Part shown: positions 9,108 to 20,276 of the stretch, piece after piece | Position numbering within the stretch: the first letter of the stretch is position 1 | Layout of the letters: each line of letters starts with the position of its first letter | Origin: Bradyrhizobium ottawaense | GTDB lineage: Bacteria > Pseudomonadota > Alphaproteobacteria > Rhizobiales > Xanthobacteraceae | Direction of reading: 5' to 3' | Length of the DNA: 64,000 bases | Assembly (NCBI RefSeq): GCF_002278135.3 | Contig: NZ_CP029425.2 | Location: 7,230,001-7,294,000 of the forward strand | Notes under the pieces: generated by a model | Seen by the model: only the letters and a program-made list of their open reading frames with translations | What the model was told of the DNA's origin: nothing | Database searches by the model: none | Translations under genes and position numbers: made by a program

Positions 9108-9480
9108 GTGAGTAACCAATCCACGATAGTGATCGTTGGGGCGGGCGAAGCTGGTAACGCCGCTGCCGTCGCTCTGCGGGAGGCTGCTGGCATGGTGGTC
9201 ATCGGCAATGAAAGTACGCTGCCGTATGAGCGCCCACCTCTGTCGAAGGCGGTCCTGAGCGACGAGGTCAACCCTGCACCAAAATTGATTGTCACGTCGG
9301 AACGCCTTGCCGAGCTTGGGGATCGATTATCGCCAGGGCAGCGAAGTGATTTCAATTGATCGCGCGGCCAGTATTGTCACGCTCTCAAACGGATCAGCAA
9401 TAGCGTATCACCGGCTCATGCTGGCGACGGGAGCCCGACCTCGGAAATTGAGCATCCCGATCGCCGAAGGAGCCAATGCG
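9108..9480 (+). pseudogene. Ferredoxin-reductase-like flavoprotein remnant
   Basis: The opening STIVIVGAGEAGNAAAVALRE is an FAD-binding GxGxxG motif, and LPYERPPLSKAVLSDE is the conserved second segment of rubredoxin/ferredoxin-NAD(P) reductases. The reading shifts near 9290-9350 into another frame with GIDYRQGSEVISIDRAASIVTLSNG and LMLATGARPRKL, the ATG motif of the same family. It then breaks off after roughly 130 residues of a normal 400. Non-functional as it stands. Confidence 0.65.
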
Positions 9481-9545
9481 GCGACTCTGTCGTCTCATGC
9501 TCCAGAGCGGCTGCTGCTGACTGCCATGATTCGGGCATCGATACC

Positions 9546-10210
9546 TTGGGCCCGCAGGCTACGCTCCTACAAACAGATGCGAACGGACAGATAGCATTGA
9601 TCAATTCCCGAGCGAGCGAATTCATCGGCTGCTCCTCGCAGCTTATCCATTCCGATCTTTTGCGAGCCGACCAGGTACCGAGCGATGAATCAACCGCAGC
9701 TGAAATTACCCAACGTGAGGTCTTTGACGACGTCGAAGGATTGGCGAGCGAGGCTCAACTCCCAGATGGACGGTGGCTACGAGTCAGCCGCAGTCCGACC
9801 CAAGAGGGGGGCGTTATCCTCGTTTATAGCGATATCACCAGTTTGAAGCATCAGAAAGCCGAGTTGCATGCGACGAACCTGAGACTGGATGCGGCGCTGA
9901 CGCACATGTCTCAGGGTCTCTGCCTCTACGATAGTGGGGGCGGCTGCGAGTTGTAAACCGGCGCTTCCGTGAGATCTTTGATCTTTCGCCTGAGCTCGTT
10001 GTTCCGGGCACGACTTTCGAAGAGGTGCTCGGTCTGAGTGTTGCCGCTGGAAATCATGGCTGCCAGACGGTGCCCGATCTGCTGGCGGAGCCGGAGAACT
10101 GTTTGCTCCACAACGAGAGCGGCAACTATCTTCAGTCCCGGCAAATGAGACATCTACCGCTTCCTCAGGTGCGGCAGATGATGATCGGTCCAGCTTCATT
10201 TATGATCTGA
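9546..10210 (+). pseudogene. PAS-domain sensor protein remnant
   Basis: A first frame encodes ATLLQTDANGQIALINSRASEF and PDGRWLRVSRSPTQEGGVILVYSDIT, a PAS fold, then LRLDAALTHMSQGLCLYDS. After a frameshift at about 9945 the text continues with LRVVNRRFREIFDLSPELVVPG and GTTFEEVLGLSVAAG, a second PAS domain, up to a stop at 10208-10210. Proteins of this type normally go on to a histidine kinase or GGDEF output domain, which is absent. The reading may begin before 9546 in the debris of the flavoprotein. Confidence 0.6.
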
Positions 10211-11141
10211 CTGAACAAATCATGATCTTCCTGTGTCCAGACGTGCGCCGTTGGTGATTCTGGTGAACGGGCATTATCGATCGGGTTCGGATCCATAAAG
10301 CTCCCCTTTCTATTATGAGAACAAAGGCCACTTGAAGATCTCCCCCAGGGAGTGAGCTGAAGTTCGTCACGAATTCAGACATGGGTGGCTTCGTCATCGA
10401 GAGGCCAAGTTCGAGTGTTAAAGAGGCTGGCTTTCGAGAAGCTGACAAAGGTCAAGCAAGGGAGATAAACCGGCGGCCGCATCTGCCACGTCTGATGCGA
10501 TCATCTCCGAGCAACGTCTCATTCCGCCCGACCTCGCAGTCGGCGCGCAGATTTGCGTCGTGCATCACATTCATCTGGCGGTAAAGCTGGTTAGGAGGTC
10601 CAGGCGATGCGGACCGCGGCCAGACCCAGTCTTGCACCGAACATGTGAATTTCGATCTCTACTCGCGACCAGTCGTTCTGCCTTACAATTTGAGCCATGC
10701 TCGGGCCGCTAATCATAGTCGCGCCAGCGCGAGAACAGACGAGAGCGCGACCTACGTGAGAGTTCCGGCAAGCGCGGAGCGAACTGTTCACCTAATTAGA
10801 TGAAGAACGAAATCGCTCAGACGCAAAGCGGCCGAGCCGATCATCCCGCGTACGGCTAAAGGAGCGGCCGTGCCGGTGATCCCGGGACTGCGGCTGCCAC
10901 TGCGTGTAATGGGCACTTCGCGACGTCCCCGGCGCCTCCGATCCTGCGCGTCATGATGCAACCTCCGACTGACAACCGGAGCTACATCGATCAAGCGGCG
11001 TGTTTCATCTCAGGCGAGGCAATACGAACGGCCAACTTTGTCCCGGCTGCTATTGACGCTCAGCGTGATGCAGATGGCGCTCGTGTCAGGGCGAGCTTGG
11101 AGGAAGCGGACATTTCAGCGGCGACTTCGACACTGAGCGCT
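10211..11141. other. Long stretch without a recognised gene
   Basis: Only short open frames occur on both strands. A minus-strand frame at 10954-10856 has a strong GGAGG site and encodes 32 residues (MTRRIGGAGDVAKCPLHAV...). Its product is not identified. Otherwise nothing is supported. Confidence 0.4.
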
Positions 11142-11157
11142 TGTTAGGTTCGAGACC
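11142..11157 (+). promoter_or_regulatory. Imperfect NifA-type upstream activator site
   Basis: TGT-N10-ACC at this position differs by one base from the NifA consensus TGT-N10-ACA and lies about 75 bases upstream of a sigma-54 promoter match. Spacing is suitable, but a single imperfect match is weak evidence. Confidence 0.25.
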
Positions 11158-11216
11158 AATGTCGGCAAGTTGACGATACGCACGGTCGGACAAAGCGCAA
11201 AAGCGGCAACTTCAGT

Positions 11217-11233
11217 TTGGTATGCGGATTGCT
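11217..11233 (+). promoter_or_regulatory. Sigma-54 (RpoN) promoter of the Nif11-type peptide gene
   Basis: TTGGTATGCGGATTGCT fits the -24/-12 consensus (YTGGCACG-N4-TTGCW) with the invariant GG-N10-GC spacing. It lies 67 bases before the ATG of the peptide gene. It suggests expression under nitrogen-fixation or other RpoN-dependent conditions. Confidence 0.6.
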
Positions 11234-11299
11234 TTGTTACGGCATGATCACCGATCGCTTCCAAGGCGACGGATAGGTAGCAACAGCAGAGGCCCGGCT

Positions 11300-11674
11300 A
11301 TGTCGCAGGCTGAGGTAGAACGGTTTGTCAAGAATCTAACGAAAGAGGGTAGTCTGCTCGAAAACCTTAAGCAGAGTGCTACAGGTCTTGCACCGATTGT
11401 AGCGGTCGGAAGAAGTCACGGCTACGATTTCACGGTTGACGAGATTAGGAGCAGCATCCGAGCGCCAGGCCGACACGAGTTGATGCAGGTCGACGCGATT
11501 GTCGGCGGCAGGCAGGATTTAAGCGGTGCGGGCTTGAGCAGCATTGTGCATACCACTGCGTTGGCTAGTTCATCGTCGGAGGCACCCACGAGCGCCGTGC
11601 AAGCCGCGGAAGCCGGCCGTGACCTGGTCGCTATCGTTTTGCTTATTGTAGTTGTTGTCGCGGTCGCGGCCTGA
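11300..11674 (+). CDS. Nif11-type leader peptide (RiPP precursor)
   Basis: The product is 124 residues. Residues 1-55 (MSQAEVERFVKNLTKEGSLL... GYDFTVDEIRSSI) match the Nif11 leader family used by many ribosomally made, modified peptides. A double glycine follows at residues 69-70 (LMQVDAIVGG), a typical leader cleavage site. The predicted core, 71-124, is Ser/Thr/Ala-rich and ends in AIVLLIVVVVAVAA, a run of Val/Ile/Ala that suits an amino-acid epimerase. GAGG precedes the ATG at 11300; a longer frame opens at 11222 but overlaps the promoter zone. The next gene is a PoyD-like radical SAM epimerase, its likely modifying enzyme. No peptidase-transporter gene is visible in the window. Confidence 0.75.
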   Translation: MSQAEVERFVKNLTKEGSLLENLKQSATGLAPIVAVGRSHGYDFTVDEIRSSIRAPGRHELMQVDAIVGGRQDLSGAGLSSIVHTTALASSSSEAPTSAVQAAEAGRDLVAIVLLIVVVVAVAA

Positions 11675-11922
11675 CATGTTTTCAGCTCTGATCGCATTGG
11701 CTCGTCCTCAAGGAGACGAACCGGTGCGAAGAGAACTGAAATCACGCCTCGTCAGGCGTGAGATCATTGCTTTCAGGCCTAGAGATGCGGCTTTAGGGCG
11801 CACCCGCACCGTATGACGCACACTGCCACCGAACACTGCCGACAGATCTTTGACCGGCGTACCCCCGAGCAACTGCGCACGTTGTCACACATCAAGCGCT
11901 TCATGGAGCGGCTGGCTGTGAC

Positions 11923-13269
11923 TTGGAGTTCCGCAGGGCGCTTTCGGAGAACGTTGATTCTCCTCGCGCGGTAACAGAGCGCTACGGCATCGAAGTTGAC
12001 CCAATGAAGATGCTGCCGCTCTGGCGCGGCGGCTACCTGAAACACCGCTTCAAGCCGGAGTCTACGCCCTGGCCCCTGGCTATGATGTGGGACGAGTTTA
12101 TCTGCGAGATGTTGCGCCATCGCGGCATCCTGCGCGAAGAGGGCGAAATGTCGACGATCAACTCTCGCTTTCATGCTTGGCGCGAGCGCCAAATCCGGCG
12201 CTGCAACGACGAATTGGGCGTAACGGCGGCGTCGGTCACGTACCCGATCATCGCTTTCGAGCTGAGCGACGGCTGCTCCGTCGGTTGTTGGTTCTGCGGC
12301 CTCTCGGCCGACCGCTTCAAAGGCTATTACGAATATAGCGAAGAGCATGCGGCGCTTTGGCGCGGTGTGGTCGGTATCGCGAGCGAGATGTTTGGTTCGG
12401 CTGCCCGTACTGGTTTCTGCTACTGGGCCACAGAGCCTATGGACAACCCACACTACGACCGCTTTCTATTCGACTACTATCAGATCACGGGCGCATTGCC
12501 ACAAACAACGACGGCGGCCCCGATCAGGGATCGCGCGCTCACCACGCGCGTGCTCGAACTGTTCAAGCGCTATCGCACCGTGACAAATCGTTTCTCCGCG
12601 CTGAGCACAACACATCTCGACCAGATTCACATGGCGTTTTCGCCTGAGGAGCTGATCGGTGTCGAACTCGTCCTGCAGGGCAAGGAGGCGCTGACTGCAA
12701 AGGCTTTTGCTGGGCGCGCGCGCGAGCGGAGCGAGAAACTTAGGGTCGCCAACAAAGATGATGCAATCGCCTTGCTGGAGGGCGATCACACGACCATCGC
12801 CTGCGTTTCCGGCTTTCTCGTAAATATGCTGCAGGGGCGTTTACAATTGGTGACGCCGGTGCCGGGTAGCAAACGCTGGCCTCTCGGCTACCGCGTCTTG
12901 AGTGAACGCTTCTTCAGGACGCCTGACGAGTTCCGCGAGGGGCTGCAGCGCATGATTGACCAGCATATGCTCGAGAGCCCAGCTCCCAAATTGCCGATCC
13001 GCTTCCGCAGGGACCTGCAATACCAGGCCGGGAACCGATGCTTTCATCTCCGGTCACGCAACATGGAACACCGGGTGCTCGACGACATCGCTCCGACTTC
13101 CGTTGGCCATCTAATCGCCTGCGGCAACTGCACAGCGTCGGAGCTGGTTAGGCAGGTCACGACTGACGGAGCGAGAGTGCTCGCAGTAGCCGACCTGCTC
13201 GATCAGTTATACGCGGCCGGGGTGATTGAAGAGGACTTAGACGACAGCTTCGCCTGGCAGACCAGCTGA
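11923..13269 (+). CDS. PoyD-like radical SAM amino acid epimerase, N-terminus frameshifted
   Basis: The protein of 448 residues carries the radical SAM cluster motif CSVGCWFC (Cys118, 122 and 125, spacing CxxxCxxC) in FELSDGCSVGCWFCGLSADRFKGYY. This is the arrangement in RiPP-maturation epimerases that turn L- into D-residues. The C-terminal half has LRSRNMEHRVLDDIAPTS and ACGNCTASELV. Upstream, a different frame from an ATG at 11813 reads MTHTATEHCRQIFDRRTP and EQLRTLSHIKRFMERLA, which looks like the true N-terminus; the frames would join near 11918 after one base change. So either the gene has lost its first 36 or so residues and starts at a TTG (11923), or there is a one-base error. It probably acts on the Nif11-type peptide encoded just upstream. 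Confidence 0.75.
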   Translation: MEFRRALSENVDSPRAVTERYGIEVDPMKMLPLWRGGYLKHRFKPESTPWPLAMMWDEFICEMLRHRGILREEGEMSTINSRFHAWRERQIRRCNDELGVTAASVTYPIIAFELSDGCSVGCWFCGLSADRFKGYYEYSEEHAALWRGVVGIASEMFGSAARTGFCYWATEPMDNPHYDRFLFDYYQITGALPQTTTAAPIRDRALTTRVLELFKRYRTVTNRFSALSTTHLDQIHMAFSPEELIGVELVLQGKEALTAKAFAGRARERSEKLRVANKDDAIALLEGDHTTIACVSGFLVNMLQGRLQLVTPVPGSKRWPLGYRVLSERFFRTPDEFREGLQRMIDQHMLESPAPKLPIRFRRDLQYQAGNRCFHLRSRNMEHRVLDDIAPTSVGHLIACGNCTASELVRQVTTDGARVLAVADLLDQLYAAGVIEEDLDDSFAWQTS

Positions 13270-13373
13270 CCTGCTACTGCGCTTTCATCCGGCAGCGGTT
13301 AGAGTTTCGGATTTTGTACGCCAGTGGGTCCGCCGGAAGAATTTCATTGTCGAGTTGCCCAGGCGAACGGTGC

Positions 13374-13625
13374 ATGATGCCCCTGCAGTTCCACCGCGCT
13401 GTCAAAAACATGGAAATTTGGAGTGCACGCAGCGGCGGCTACTCGTTCGTTATAAGCTTGCAGGGCCCGACCGGTCCTGGTTTTCGCGGGAGGTTCGGCT
13501 ACGTCGCTTCGTGGCGTCCGCTTGACCAGAGCCGTGGCGCGATCAGGGTGCTCGGCTCGCCGCTGCAGAGCTTCGCTGAGGCCGATGACGCCTGCAATAG
13601 TATGCTCAATTACCTGAGAGACTGA
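13374..13625 (+). CDS. Small hypothetical protein
   Basis: The frame encodes 83 residues from MMPLQFHRAVKNMEIWSARS, with a mixed beta-rich body (YSFVISLQGPTGPGF, FGYVASWRPLD) ending in a helical AEADDACNSMLNYLRD. An upstream in-frame start at 13314 adds 20 residues. No family recognised. It follows the epimerase gene by about 100 bases on the same strand and may belong to the same transcription unit. Confidence 0.4.
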   Translation: MMPLQFHRAVKNMEIWSARSGGYSFVISLQGPTGPGFRGRFGYVASWRPLDQSRGAIRVLGSPLQSFAEADDACNSMLNYLRD

Positions 13626-13674
13626 ACTGATTCCTGGTCGCGGAAAATGGAAGCATCTTAAAGATGCTGCAGTC

Positions 13675-13983
13675 GTGCCGGGTGCTACCCAGGATGTTCA
13701 CCGGGTCGAGACGTACTTTGTAGCGATTGAGATTATCGCGGCCGATTTCAGCGGGCGCTACACGTTCTATCCGTCGGACGGGCTTGCTCCAAATCGAGCT
13801 CATGTGGATTATCTTGAAGATCATCTGCCGTCCCTGACGCCGCTCGGAGCAAACATGTTCGTCGAAGGCTCGACAGATTTGTTCGCGTTTCCCAATCCGG
13901 TAGCTAAGCCGTACCACAGGATCGTGATCCACGAGACGCCCCTAGCGAACGGCTGGGCCCTACCGGATCTATTCACGAAATGA
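13675..13983 (+). CDS. Small hypothetical protein
   Basis: A GTG-started frame encodes 102 residues with regular strand-like segments (VETYFVAIEIIAADFSGRY, KPYHRIVIHETPL). No signal peptide or membrane segment is seen. The ribosome site is weak. It lies 50 bases after the preceding small gene and on the same strand. Family unknown; a role in the peptide locus is only suggested by position. Confidence 0.4.
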   Translation: MPGATQDVHRVETYFVAIEIIAADFSGRYTFYPSDGLAPNRAHVDYLEDHLPSLTPLGANMFVEGSTDLFAFPNPVAKPYHRIVIHETPLANGWALPDLFTK

Positions 13984-14372
13984 TCAGCACGATCCGTACA
14001 CGGTTGCGAGCCAGAACAGCTTGATGACAAGGGCGGGACAGGTCGTAACGCCGTAGTCCCAATGACTTCACTGATTTTGCCGTCCTGCCACGCCTGTTTG
14101 CGGCGGCCGCCGTAGTAATGCTGCCAGATCTCGCCGAAGCGACCGGCCGGGGAGCGGGCTTGGGCCTTGACGGGCAGCGACCAGAGCCGCGCTCTGGAGC
14201 TATCCGGTTGGCATAGCCCTTTTTCGTCAACGATTCAGCCTGCGCGTTATTTCTTTCGACTATTCGTGCCGACCGGGGGACTAACCTACGAGAGTGGCTA
14301 GACGATCATTGATACCGGTTACTGCCTAACCCGGCGCGCCCCTGCTCCAACCTGAATACGGAGTACAGACAA
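13984..14372 (-). other. Gap with an unassigned minus-strand coding fragment
   Basis: Read on the minus strand, 14210-14080 gives LPVKAQARSPAGRFGEIW followed by QHYYGGRRKQAWQDGKISEV, which looks like a relic of real coding sequence, with no start and no domain I know. The rest of the gap, including the region before the next gene, holds nothing recognised. Confidence 0.3.
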
Positions 14373-14771
14373 ATGCAAAATGCTAAGACGGCACAATTTG
14401 AGCAAGAGGTACTTAACTCGCTTCAGTCCATGGAGCTCGAGCTGGCGCTCCGGGGCAGCATGAACGCGCTACCTGAACAGCCAGTCGACACGAACCCGGA
14501 GAGAGCCGAACAGCAATCTGCGTTGAACGAGGCTGTGTCTCTCGTAAAGAGACGAGATGTGCTGGAGAGGATTTGCCCCGGCCTTCAGTCCGTCGCAGGC
14601 GACGCGCAAGCTCTCGCCAAATGGATTACGCCGGTTCTCCTTCCGATGGCGATTGCAGGCACTGTCCCCCTGAGTCCGCTAGTCTTTGCGGGCGTCGCGG
14701 TACTCTTCTTCCGGGTAGGCGTGGCGACGCTCTGCAAAGGGTGCGTTCCAGCCAAGGACAAAAGCGACTGA
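14373..14771 (+). CDS. Small membrane protein of unknown family
   Basis: The product of 132 residues has an N-terminal charged helical part and a hydrophobic C-terminal region (WITPVLLPMAIAGTVPLSPLVFAGVAVLFFRVGVA, residues about 85-120) long enough for one or two membrane passes, ending CKGCVPAKDKSD. GGAG lies 10 bases upstream of the ATG. It is followed after 25 bases by a further small frame. It may be a helper or immunity-type protein of the upstream peptide locus, but that rests on position alone. Confidence 0.5.
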   Translation: MQNAKTAQFEQEVLNSLQSMELELALRGSMNALPEQPVDTNPERAEQQSALNEAVSLVKRRDVLERICPGLQSVAGDAQALAKWITPVLLPMAIAGTVPLSPLVFAGVAVLFFRVGVATLCKGCVPAKDKSD

Positions 14772-14796
14772 TCTGCCCGGGACCGGAAAGAAAGTG

Positions 14797-17404
<2,608 letters not shown>

Positions 17405-17550
17405 TTGACGCTCCGCGACAATCAAAGCAAACAAAACTCTTGCGCGCGACAATCATCGCGGCGATCATCATCGCGCCGCGACACTGACTCGCCATCCTGA
17501 TCGCCGCGCTCTTCCGACCCAGATCGTCGCGCTATAGTGGGTCGAATCTA

Positions 17551-18864
17551 TTGTGGGCGCCGCCGGATCTGGAAGCACAATTCAAGGTCCTAGGCATCGC
17601 GGATGGGACGTTTATCGATCGCTACTCCTCGTTTCTGAAGCGGACAGACTGGGTGCACAACGCCTTCGAGGACTTGATTTCGAAGTCTCCGGCTCTCCGC
17701 CAAATCTGCCGAGCGGACGCGGGGATCGCGTCCGGAACCGTCAACGACGCAGAATTCAACGGGCACGTCTACTCCTTCAGGTCATCACAAGGACTCGGCT
17801 ACGTGATCGCGTTGCCGATGGGTGCGATGCCGTTAATCTCGAGCGGTGCCGAAATGCTCATGCTGCTCGCGGACACAAGTCTATGCGAGACGCTCGGAAA
17901 CGCATTGACCAAAACGGGGCTTGGAAAGGATTCAGAGCCGTGGCTGCTGCGGCTAAGGCGTCGGCTGGTCCGCTTCTCCAGCCGGCCCTACCTCGCCAAG
18001 CGGTTTTCTAAGCAGATCGGCTGGCAGTTCGGAATGATGATCCACCGGTACGTTCACCTCGGAACAGCTGACACGCCGGACGTGATCAGGGAACTTGGAG
18101 CAATTCCACTTGTCACCGACGTCCGGCGTTGGGGGCACCCACTTGAGGCTGGGAGCAACCTTAGATTTTTCGCGATCCAGTTCCTTCTCCTGCATGAGTG
18201 CGGGCATGTGGCGGCTGGAGACCTGTCCACAACAGATACAAGTCACTTCGAGATGGAATTCGCTGCTGATGGTTTCGCGTTTCGGGAATTGATCGGCTCT
18301 GCCGATGGAGATGATGTGGCTATATCGGGCACTCTGGGGGCGTGGCTGATCCTGTTGGCTGCATGGATTGAGGATCTGTCCCAAGAGACCGCGCCTCGAT
18401 CACATCCACCGGCAAGGGAACGCCTCGAACGTCTCCGCGCCTACTTGCGGTCTCGAGAGCAGGAACAGCCGTCGATGACGCGCGCCCTGGAAGTTTTCGA
18501 CGCCATGGCGAGTATGCAGAAACGGCTTTTTGAGGAAGCGAAGTCAGCTGGCGTCCTCACCATGGAGTCTCCGCTGTCGCGGTTTCTAAGCATGTGCGCA
18601 CAGACCGGCCGGCATGAGATGTTCTACGACCAGCTGCCGCGATGGCTACTATTTGGCGCGCCTTCGCGCCTTTGCCGGGAGTTGGCCCGCCTGCGCGTCT
18701 GCATGGAGCGAAGGATTGAGAGCGATCAGCAGGATGGCCGCGCAAAAGAGCAGTTGGGGCTAATAAACTGGGTGTTCGATGCGGCTCTGGCCGCGCCGAG
18801 CAACTTCTTGTCCAGAAAACTTCAGGCCTTTTATGCGAGAGCGCGAGCGGCGACCGATAGTTGA
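17551..18864 (+). CDS. HExxH zinc metallopeptidase, possibly Lit-like
   Basis: The protein of 437 residues carries LLLHECGHVAAGD with an HExxH motif at residues 215-219, followed about 20 residues later by EMEFAADGFAF, supplying an ExxAD-type third ligand. This is the gluzincin signature seen in M48-like and related peptidases. Predicted phage-exclusion peptidases such as Lit also combine an HExxH helix with a larger helical body. The second half is helical and Arg/Glu rich. No signal peptide is seen. It starts at a TTG directly beyond the IS21 right end, so the original 5' end may have been lost. A defence role is plausible but unproven. Confidence 0.55.
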   Translation: MWAPPDLEAQFKVLGIADGTFIDRYSSFLKRTDWVHNAFEDLISKSPALRQICRADAGIASGTVNDAEFNGHVYSFRSSQGLGYVIALPMGAMPLISSGAEMLMLLADTSLCETLGNALTKTGLGKDSEPWLLRLRRRLVRFSSRPYLAKRFSKQIGWQFGMMIHRYVHLGTADTPDVIRELGAIPLVTDVRRWGHPLEAGSNLRFFAIQFLLLHECGHVAAGDLSTTDTSHFEMEFAADGFAFRELIGSADGDDVAISGTLGAWLILLAAWIEDLSQETAPRSHPPARERLERLRAYLRSREQEQPSMTRALEVFDAMASMQKRLFEEAKSAGVLTMESPLSRFLSMCAQTGRHEMFYDQLPRWLLFGAPSRLCRELARLRVCMERRIESDQQDGRAKEQLGLINWVFDAALAAPSNFLSRKLQAFYARARAATDS

Positions 18865-19256
18865 CTGTCTGCTTTTCGGCGCTCGTCGGGATGCTCGATA
18901 CCTGATACCGGAGGACGCCTGCGTTCAACGCGCGGCTGGCGCTCTACTTCCAGCCTTCTCGATCACGTCGCAGTGGCGGTGCTGTTTGGATGATACCGCC
19001 TCCTGACTTCGAAATCGCGGTTGAGGTCGAGGACGTCAAAGCAACGCGGTCGGTGCGGCCTGCGTAACAGCCGCGAACGACCCCACGTCTTAAAGAACTC
19101 ACGCTCTTGTCCGGCCTTTGACGCTGCAGCACCGAAGCGTTCGAGCAACAGTCTCAGAGCACTTTGCTCCAGCGCACGATTGCTAATTTGCGTCGCCTGC
19201 ACGATTCAGGCCTGCTCTCTCCAAGCCAAACAGAATATAGAGGGAGGGTGAGGATC
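18865..19256. other. Intergenic stretch
   Basis: Only short frames in all directions. I see no recognisable gene or signal. Confidence 0.4.
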
Positions 19257-19340
19257 GTACGGCGGGGGTCACTGTTGCGTTGCTGCTGATTGCCCTAGGA
19301 TCCGAAGCCTTCGCTTCTGGGCCGTGTTCGAGCACAAGGC

Positions 19341-19740
19341 ATGGGGACCGAGGTGGAACGGCGCCACCATGGATTCGCGGGAGCCCAACTCGGATCCCTG
19401 TTGAACGGTGCCGGCTTCTTTCACCATGCGCACAGGGCCGACGACTGTCACGCCCTCATCAAGATCCTGACTACCATCCGCAGGCGCGCCGGCGCTTGCG
19501 GTGCTGCTAGAGCAAGCCCGAAAGAGAACGGTAAGGCTGTGGGCCGAGCAGTCGCCGTTCGATCTGAAGGATGTCCTGAAACGTCGCGGCTACAGATGGA
19601 GCGACGGCAGCCCAGATCCTGGTACATCGACGTCGGCGAGGCGGCTGTCAACGACGAGATCGCTTTCCTCAAGGCGGAGATCTACCTGCGCGAGATCGCC
19701 CTCGCCTGCAGACGTTGACCGCCTTTATCCGTTTTTCACC
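19341..19740 (+). pseudogene. 3'-5' exonuclease C-terminal remnant
   Basis: One frame reads HHGFAGAQLGSLLNGAGFFH and HAHRADDCHALIKIL, which matches the end of the DEDD exonuclease domain. A second frame continues RLWAEQSPFDLKDVLKRRGY and a third gives AAVNDEIAFLKAEIYLREI. This order matches the C-terminal part of a DnaQ-like 3'-5' exonuclease family common in alphaproteobacteria. At least two frameshifts and the missing first half show it is dead. Confidence 0.55.
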
Positions 19741-19889
19741 GTGGGCATAGAAACGTGCCCCCGGGTACTCACCGGGGCCGCGGCACGGTGGTCATGCCGC
19801 GGACCCGCAACCAAGGCGGCGAAGTCGTTCAGGCTGATCGCGGGCGAGCGAGCGAGCGCCGATCGCACCCATATGAGTTTTATGGCCAT

Positions 19890-19982
19890 ATTCTAAAATA
19901 TTATGTAAAACTAATATCCTTTTGATATTGCGTAAAAATCATATTCGGCCTATATGTCTTAAATCTCATACGGGATGACGGC
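19890..19982 (+). promoter_or_regulatory. AT-rich promoter/operator region of hipBA
   Basis: This short segment is strikingly AT-rich against its surroundings and contains repeated ATATT/AATAT elements (ATATTATGT, CTAATATCC, TTGATATTG) ahead of the hipB start. HipB proteins repress their own operon by binding repeated palindromes there. The exact operator boundaries are not clear. Confidence 0.4.
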
Positions 19983-20276
19983 ATGATTTTGAAGACAATC
20001 AGTGACTTAGGACTGGCCGTCCGGGAAGCCCGCCGTCGGCGGAAGCTGACCCAGAAGCAACTCGCCCAGACGCTGGGGACCACCCAAGAGTGGATCTCGC
20101 AGTTCGAGACCGGCCGCCTGGAGAATCCGAGCCTCGGAACGGTGCTAAAGGCCTTCGCCGCGCTGGGGATCGACCTGAACATCGACAGTGTGCCGGGATC
20201 TCTACGGAACAACGACTTGGATACCGGTGATCTGGCGCTCGACGAGCCGAGCTTTCTCAAGGGACGGCGGCGATGA
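19983..20276 (+). CDS. hipB: HipB-type antitoxin, XRE helix-turn-helix
   Basis: The protein of 97 residues has a Cro/CI helix-turn-helix at about residues 10-65 (LTQKQLAQTLGTTQEWISQFE, then NPSLGTVLKAFAALGIDL). The acidic tail DLDTGDLALDEPSFLKGRRR could contact the toxin. Its stop overlaps the hipA start (ATGA), the usual arrangement. It is expected to neutralise HipA and repress the operon. Confidence 0.88.
   Translation: MILKTISDLGLAVREARRRRKLTQKQLAQTLGTTQEWISQFETGRLENPSLGTVLKAFAALGIDLNIDSVPGSLRNNDLDTGDLALDEPSFLKGRRR

Noticed and set aside
10788..10954. A small minus-strand frame with a strong GGAGG site that could be a PAAR-like protein
   Set aside because: Text such as GDVAKCP followed after a frame change by GITGTAAPLAVRGMIGSAAL hints at a PAAR repeat, but the match is vague and needs a frameshift.
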